Shown: piece after piece, positions 61,277 through 64,000 of the stretch
Layout of the letters: the number at the start of each line of letters is the position of its first letter
Numbering within the stretch: the first letter of the stretch is position 1
NCBI GenBank assembly: GCA_963675625.1
Contig: OY776497.1
Location: forward strand, 1,798,001 to 1,862,000
DNA: 64,000 nucleotides
Direction: 5' to 3'
DNA from: F22 sp963675625
GTDB taxonomy: Bacteria > Bacteroidota > Bacteroidia > Bacteroidales > Bacteroidaceae
The notes under the pieces: generated by a model
Databases searched by the model: none
The model's input: the letters and a program-made list of their open reading frames with translations, nothing else
Told to the model about the DNA's origin: nothing
Translations under genes and position numbers: made by a program

Positions 61277-62194
61277 ATGAGAAAGAAGATGTTGGTATTG
61301 CGCGTGACTTGTGTGGCAATTGTCATCTTACTAGGGTGTGGTATGCAGTTGTCGGCGCAGACTGTAGAAAGAGATACTCTTGGTATAAAGGTACGTGACT
61401 CTATCCGTGTGTCCGAGCAATACACGCCACGTTACATACCTCGTTATGATAATCATCGGTACTACAACCCTGCGCAAAAGATGTTGGAGTTGCCCAAATT
61501 GCGTACTTCAAATTTCAAAATCCCGTCTATTGAATGGCCCAAATATGATAAAGTCCTTCGATGGGGAGTGCCTGCGGCATTGATTGGAACAGGTATCTTA
61601 TGTAAAACAATACCTAGTGTGTCGAAAGTTATAGACAGAGGGACTGCCTTTGAAGTTCAAGAGGATGTGCATCAAAAATTTCCAATTGATAATTACACAC
61701 AATATACTCCACTGTTGGGGGTGTATGCGCTTGACTTTTTGGGCGTACCAGCCAAACATAGTCTTAAAGAACGTTTGGTCTTGGGGGCCACCTCTATGGC
61801 CATTATGGGAGTAACGGTCAATAGTCTAAAGTATAGCATACATCGTACTCGTCCCGATCACAGTGATAATCTATCATTTCCTTCGGGACATACAGCCATG
61901 GCCTTTACGGGAGCTCATCTCCTGTATAAAGAATATAAGGATGCATCTATTTGGATACCAGTTGCGGGCTATTCAGTTGCTGCTTTAACGGCAAGTCTAC
62001 GTGTGATTAATAACAAACACTACATAAGCGACACACTTGCTGGTGCAGGAATTGGTATATTGAGTGTGGAATTAGCGTACCAAACATTGCCATTTTGGCG
62101 ACGAGTCCTAAAATTGCCAGCTGATAAACAATTTGTAATGACCCCGATGGTGGGAGAAAAAAATATAGGTGCTTACGTAGCCTTTACGTTTTGA
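61277..62194 (+). CDS. PAP2-family phosphatase
   Basis: 305 residues with a signal peptide (cleavage about LSAQ). The three PAP2 motifs are present: KYSIHRTRPD (K-x6-RP), SFPSGHTAMAF and SLRVINNKHYISD (SR-x5-H-x3-D type with Leu inserted before Arg). Membrane-associated phosphatase acting on lipid phosphates such as phosphatidylglycerol phosphate, undecaprenyl diphosphate or lipid A; which one cannot be told. The N-terminal 90 residues are a variable periplasmic lead. Preceded by a good ribosome site (AGAGGAGG). Confidence 0.9.
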   Translation: MRKKMLVLRVTCVAIVILLGCGMQLSAQTVERDTLGIKVRDSIRVSEQYTPRYIPRYDNHRYYNPAQKMLELPKLRTSNFKIPSIEWPKYDKVLRWGVPAALIGTGILCKTIPSVSKVIDRGTAFEVQEDVHQKFPIDNYTQYTPLLGVYALDFLGVPAKHSLKERLVLGATSMAIMGVTVNSLKYSIHRTRPDHSDNLSFPSGHTAMAFTGAHLLYKEYKDASIWIPVAGYSVAALTASLRVINNKHYISDTLAGAGIGILSVELAYQTLPFWRRVLKLPADKQFVMTPMVGEKNIGAYVAFTF

Positions 62195-63499
62195 TTATCT
62201 ATTCTGTTTAGGAAAAGAGATGATAAAACGTGTCCATAAATCGTCATCGGTGTGTAGCGAGAAGTTGAAGTGATGTTTCTCTAGCACTTCTCGTGTATAG
62301 AGCAAACCAATACCTTGCCCTGTCGGCTTCGTTGAAAAGAATGGGCTAAATAACTGTGATTGTATATCTTCTGGAATGCTTGCACCATTGTTTGCAAGAA
62401 TCAGTTGTGGAGGATTAGCGGTCGTTGAAATGACGATGTGTCCTTTATCTTCTATACTTTCGACAGCATTTTTTATGATATTGATTAATGCTCCCTCAAA
62501 TAAAGGAATATCCAAATAAGCATAAAGCACTTGGCTATCTAATTGGATAGATACTTGAATATTTTTAGGCTGAGTGTAAGAACGTATCATCTTATCGAAA
62601 CGTGCAATATATTCATTGAGATTGGTTTCGCTCGTTTGTGGTTCAGGTATCTTCACTACATCGGCAAAACGAGTGATGAAGTGACTCATCGTCATGCACC
62701 TTTCTATACAGATATTGGTAACATCGCATATTTCTGTGTTGTTTTCATCGTATGACAATGAGTTGACTACTGTGTCTAAGGTTGATGTAACACCTGCTAC
62801 GGTATTATTGACCTCATGAGCAATCATCCTAATGACCTTTTCGTAAGCTATCTTTTCTGCTTTTCGTACTTCTGCTGTAAGAGTTTCTATTAAAATAAAG
62901 GGATGTGGAAATCCTCTATCCACAAATGTCTGTTTGGTACATCGATATATTTCGCTTGTGTTTAATCTGTATATTTGTGATTCGTTGGTTTGCAACTTTA
63001 CCAGATATTTGGCTAGTGGATGCTGTATGGTGCCCCATGAATTTTCTGTTTGCGAAGCTTGCAGTATCTCTTTAGCCACTGGATTCATGCTGCTTATTTG
63101 TTCATCAAAATTCAAAATGATAACCCCCATAGGTGAAGCGGCTATCAAGAGATCTAGAAAATAATTCTGTTCTCGCAGACGTAGACGTTCATCCTTTAAT
63201 TGCTGCATCATGCGGTTGAATATATCTACAATATAATCGGCTTCTACTTGCCCTACATTTTTGAGGCGGGAACTAAAATCTTGCTCTTTGATAAGTTCTA
63301 TCCCATTGCCAATTGTTTGCATGGGTTTGACAACCTTCTGGTAGAAGTAAGATAGATAAGTGAGAAGTAGTATAGCGATGAGGCTTGTGCCTACATAAAC
63401 CGTCGTTGCTTTAATCGGTTGAGACATAGCCCATATGATAAAGCAAAATAGGAGGGCGATTAATAAGGTGAGTATGACAAAGTAGCTTCTTATTTTCAT
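62195..63499 (-). CDS. Sensor histidine kinase, NtrB/NtrY-like
   Basis: 434 residues. Two transmembrane helices (about 7-25 and 33-52), very short periplasmic loop, HAMP-like segment (VVKPMQTIGNGIELIKEQDF), a PAS-like domain (ASPMGVIILNFDEQISSMNPV), phosphoacceptor His228 in RMIAHEVNNTVAG, and ATPase boxes (IIKNAVESIED, LANNGASIPE, FSPFFSTKPTGQGIGL). The minimal periplasmic part suggests sensing in the membrane or cytoplasm. It lies 16 bases after the response-regulator gene, forming a two-component operon. Confidence 0.94.
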   Translation of the reverse strand: MKIRSYFVILTLLIALLFCFIIWAMSQPIKATTVYVGTSLIAILLLTYLSYFYQKVVKPMQTIGNGIELIKEQDFSSRLKNVGQVEADYIVDIFNRMMQQLKDERLRLREQNYFLDLLIAASPMGVIILNFDEQISSMNPVAKEILQASQTENSWGTIQHPLAKYLVKLQTNESQIYRLNTSEIYRCTKQTFVDRGFPHPFILIETLTAEVRKAEKIAYEKVIRMIAHEVNNTVAGVTSTLDTVVNSLSYDENNTEICDVTNICIERCMTMSHFITRFADVVKIPEPQTSETNLNEYIARFDKMIRSYTQPKNIQVSIQLDSQVLYAYLDIPLFEGALINIIKNAVESIEDKGHIVISTTANPPQLILANNGASIPEDIQSQLFSPFFSTKPTGQGIGLLYTREVLEKHHFNFSLHTDDDLWTRFIISFPKQNR

Positions 63500-63515
63500 G
63501 GTTGTTGAGATGGGG

Positions 63516-64000
63516 TTATGGATTGTGTCCTTTTTTTACAGTCACATCAATCTTGTATTTTTCCATTCTTCTGTATAGTGCTTGTCTAGTGATGCCCAAT
63601 GCTCTGGCTACAAGTGTTAAGTTGCCACCATGTTTGATGAGTTCTTGGCATATAGCTTGGGTTTCTACTTCTTGTAGAGTCATGCTATTGGTTGATGCAC
63701 AGTTAGAGTCATCGGGATGTGCTGTAATTTCCGTTTTGACATTGCTATTAGGTAGCCCAAACTCGTCAAGTACCTTGCCATCTATTATGTTGTGATTACT
63801 CATAATAATCAGTCTATCAATCAAATTCTTTAATTCTCTGATATTACCATAATAGGGGAGAGTACAGAGTCTTGTCATAGCTTCTTCAGTAAAAGTGACT
63901 TTAGGGCTATTATGCTCTTCTTGTTGACGTTGAGCGAAGTGTTTGATCAGCAAAGGGATATCTTCCCGACGTTCTCTCAATGCTGGTAGATGTACCTGAA
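63516..64000 (-). CDS. Sigma-54-dependent response regulator (NtrC family), partial
   Basis: Only the C-terminal part (about 160 residues) is inside the window; the frame stays open to the right edge. Visible: the end of the AAA+ domain (VHLPALRERREDIPLLIKHF, PYYGNIRELKNLIDRL with Arg finger region) and a Fis-type helix-turn-helix (LTLVARALGITRQALYRRME). Receiver and Walker motifs must lie beyond 64000. It activates sigma-54 promoters when phosphorylated by the adjacent kinase. Target genes unknown. Confidence 0.94.
   Translation of the reverse strand, partial: QVHLPALRERREDIPLLIKHFAQRQQEEHNSPKVTFTEEAMTRLCTLPYYGNIRELKNLIDRLIIMSNHNIIDGKVLDEFGLPNSNVKTEITAHPDDSNCASTNSMTLQEVETQAICQELIKHGGNLTLVARALGITRQALYRRMEKYKIDVTVKKGHNP

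Overview
The window is a chromosomal segment of a low-GC Gram-negative bacterium of the phylum Bacteroidota, most likely order Bacteroidales. The evidence is a complete SusB/SusR/SusC/SusD-type glycan locus, many promoters of the Bacteroidetes kind (-33 TTTG, 18-20 bp, -7 TAnnTTTG), Bacteroidetes-restricted families (DUF5020, DUF4296, DUF3127, NigD-like, OstA-like), many lipoprotein signal peptides, tRNA genes without an encoded CCA, and methylmalonyl-CoA mutase. The genus cannot be settled from sequence reading alone.

Layout. 1-2.3 kb: methylmalonyl-CoA mutase large subunit. 2.3-3.9 kb: a complete IS3-family insertion sequence whose transposase has lost its second catalytic Asp and whose right end carries four terminal-repeat copies every 32 bp. 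3.9 kb: a 68-bp perfect palindromic repeat that recurs as a rearranged version at 60.0 kb. 4.1-7.7 kb: DUF5020 porin-like protein, tRNA-Trp, coiled-coil protein, zapA, rny. 7.8-13.6 kb: tripartite RND efflux system (outer membrane factor, adaptor, pump). 13.7-15.3 kb: glycosyltransferase and a ferredoxin-like protein. 15.4-21.8 kb: operon of two SurA/PpiC-like chaperones, an OstA-like LPS-transport protein, a small membrane protein and mutL. 21.9-24.0 kb: rng, a 30-residue mS38/AURKAIP1-like protein and an HU-family protein. 24.2-28.5 kb: mutY, facing the dnaN - DEDDh exonuclease - coaBC operon. 28.6-36.4 kb: DUF3127 protein, HAD phosphatase, ileS, DksA-like, lspA, DUF4296 lipoprotein and a small orphan, followed by tRNA-Gly, tRNA-Leu, tRNA-Gly. 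36.9-42.1 kb: guaB, an AsmA-like protein, bcp, NigD-like lipoprotein. 42.2-44.0 kb: ECF sigma factor coupled to a membrane/beta-barrel protein. 44.2-58.3 kb: starch/maltooligosaccharide utilisation locus read leftward (susB GH97, susR-like sensor-regulator, susC, susD, susE/F-like, and a GH13 amylase fused to an esterase domain), with a divergent serpin. 58.4-64 kb: an unrecognised membrane protein, ketopantoate reductase-like protein, PAP2 phosphatase, and a sensor kinase with a sigma-54 response regulator cut by the window end.

How the parts work together. In the Sus locus, SusC/SusD import surface-bound oligosaccharides, the SusE-like protein and the GH13 lipoprotein bind and cut them outside, GH97 trims them in the periplasm, and the SusR-like inner-membrane protein senses sugar and activates transcription. 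The susB and susC promoters share the same architecture plus a pair of TTAAGRT-type sites at matching distances (15 bp above -33, and 66-67 bp further up). This pair is the best candidate here for a SusR operator and is the most interesting regulatory signal in the window. The other notable items are the interlocking palindromic intergenic repeats, the unusual IS right end, an IleRS2-type ileS with the swapped GIHH signature, and a MutL lacking its endonuclease motifs.
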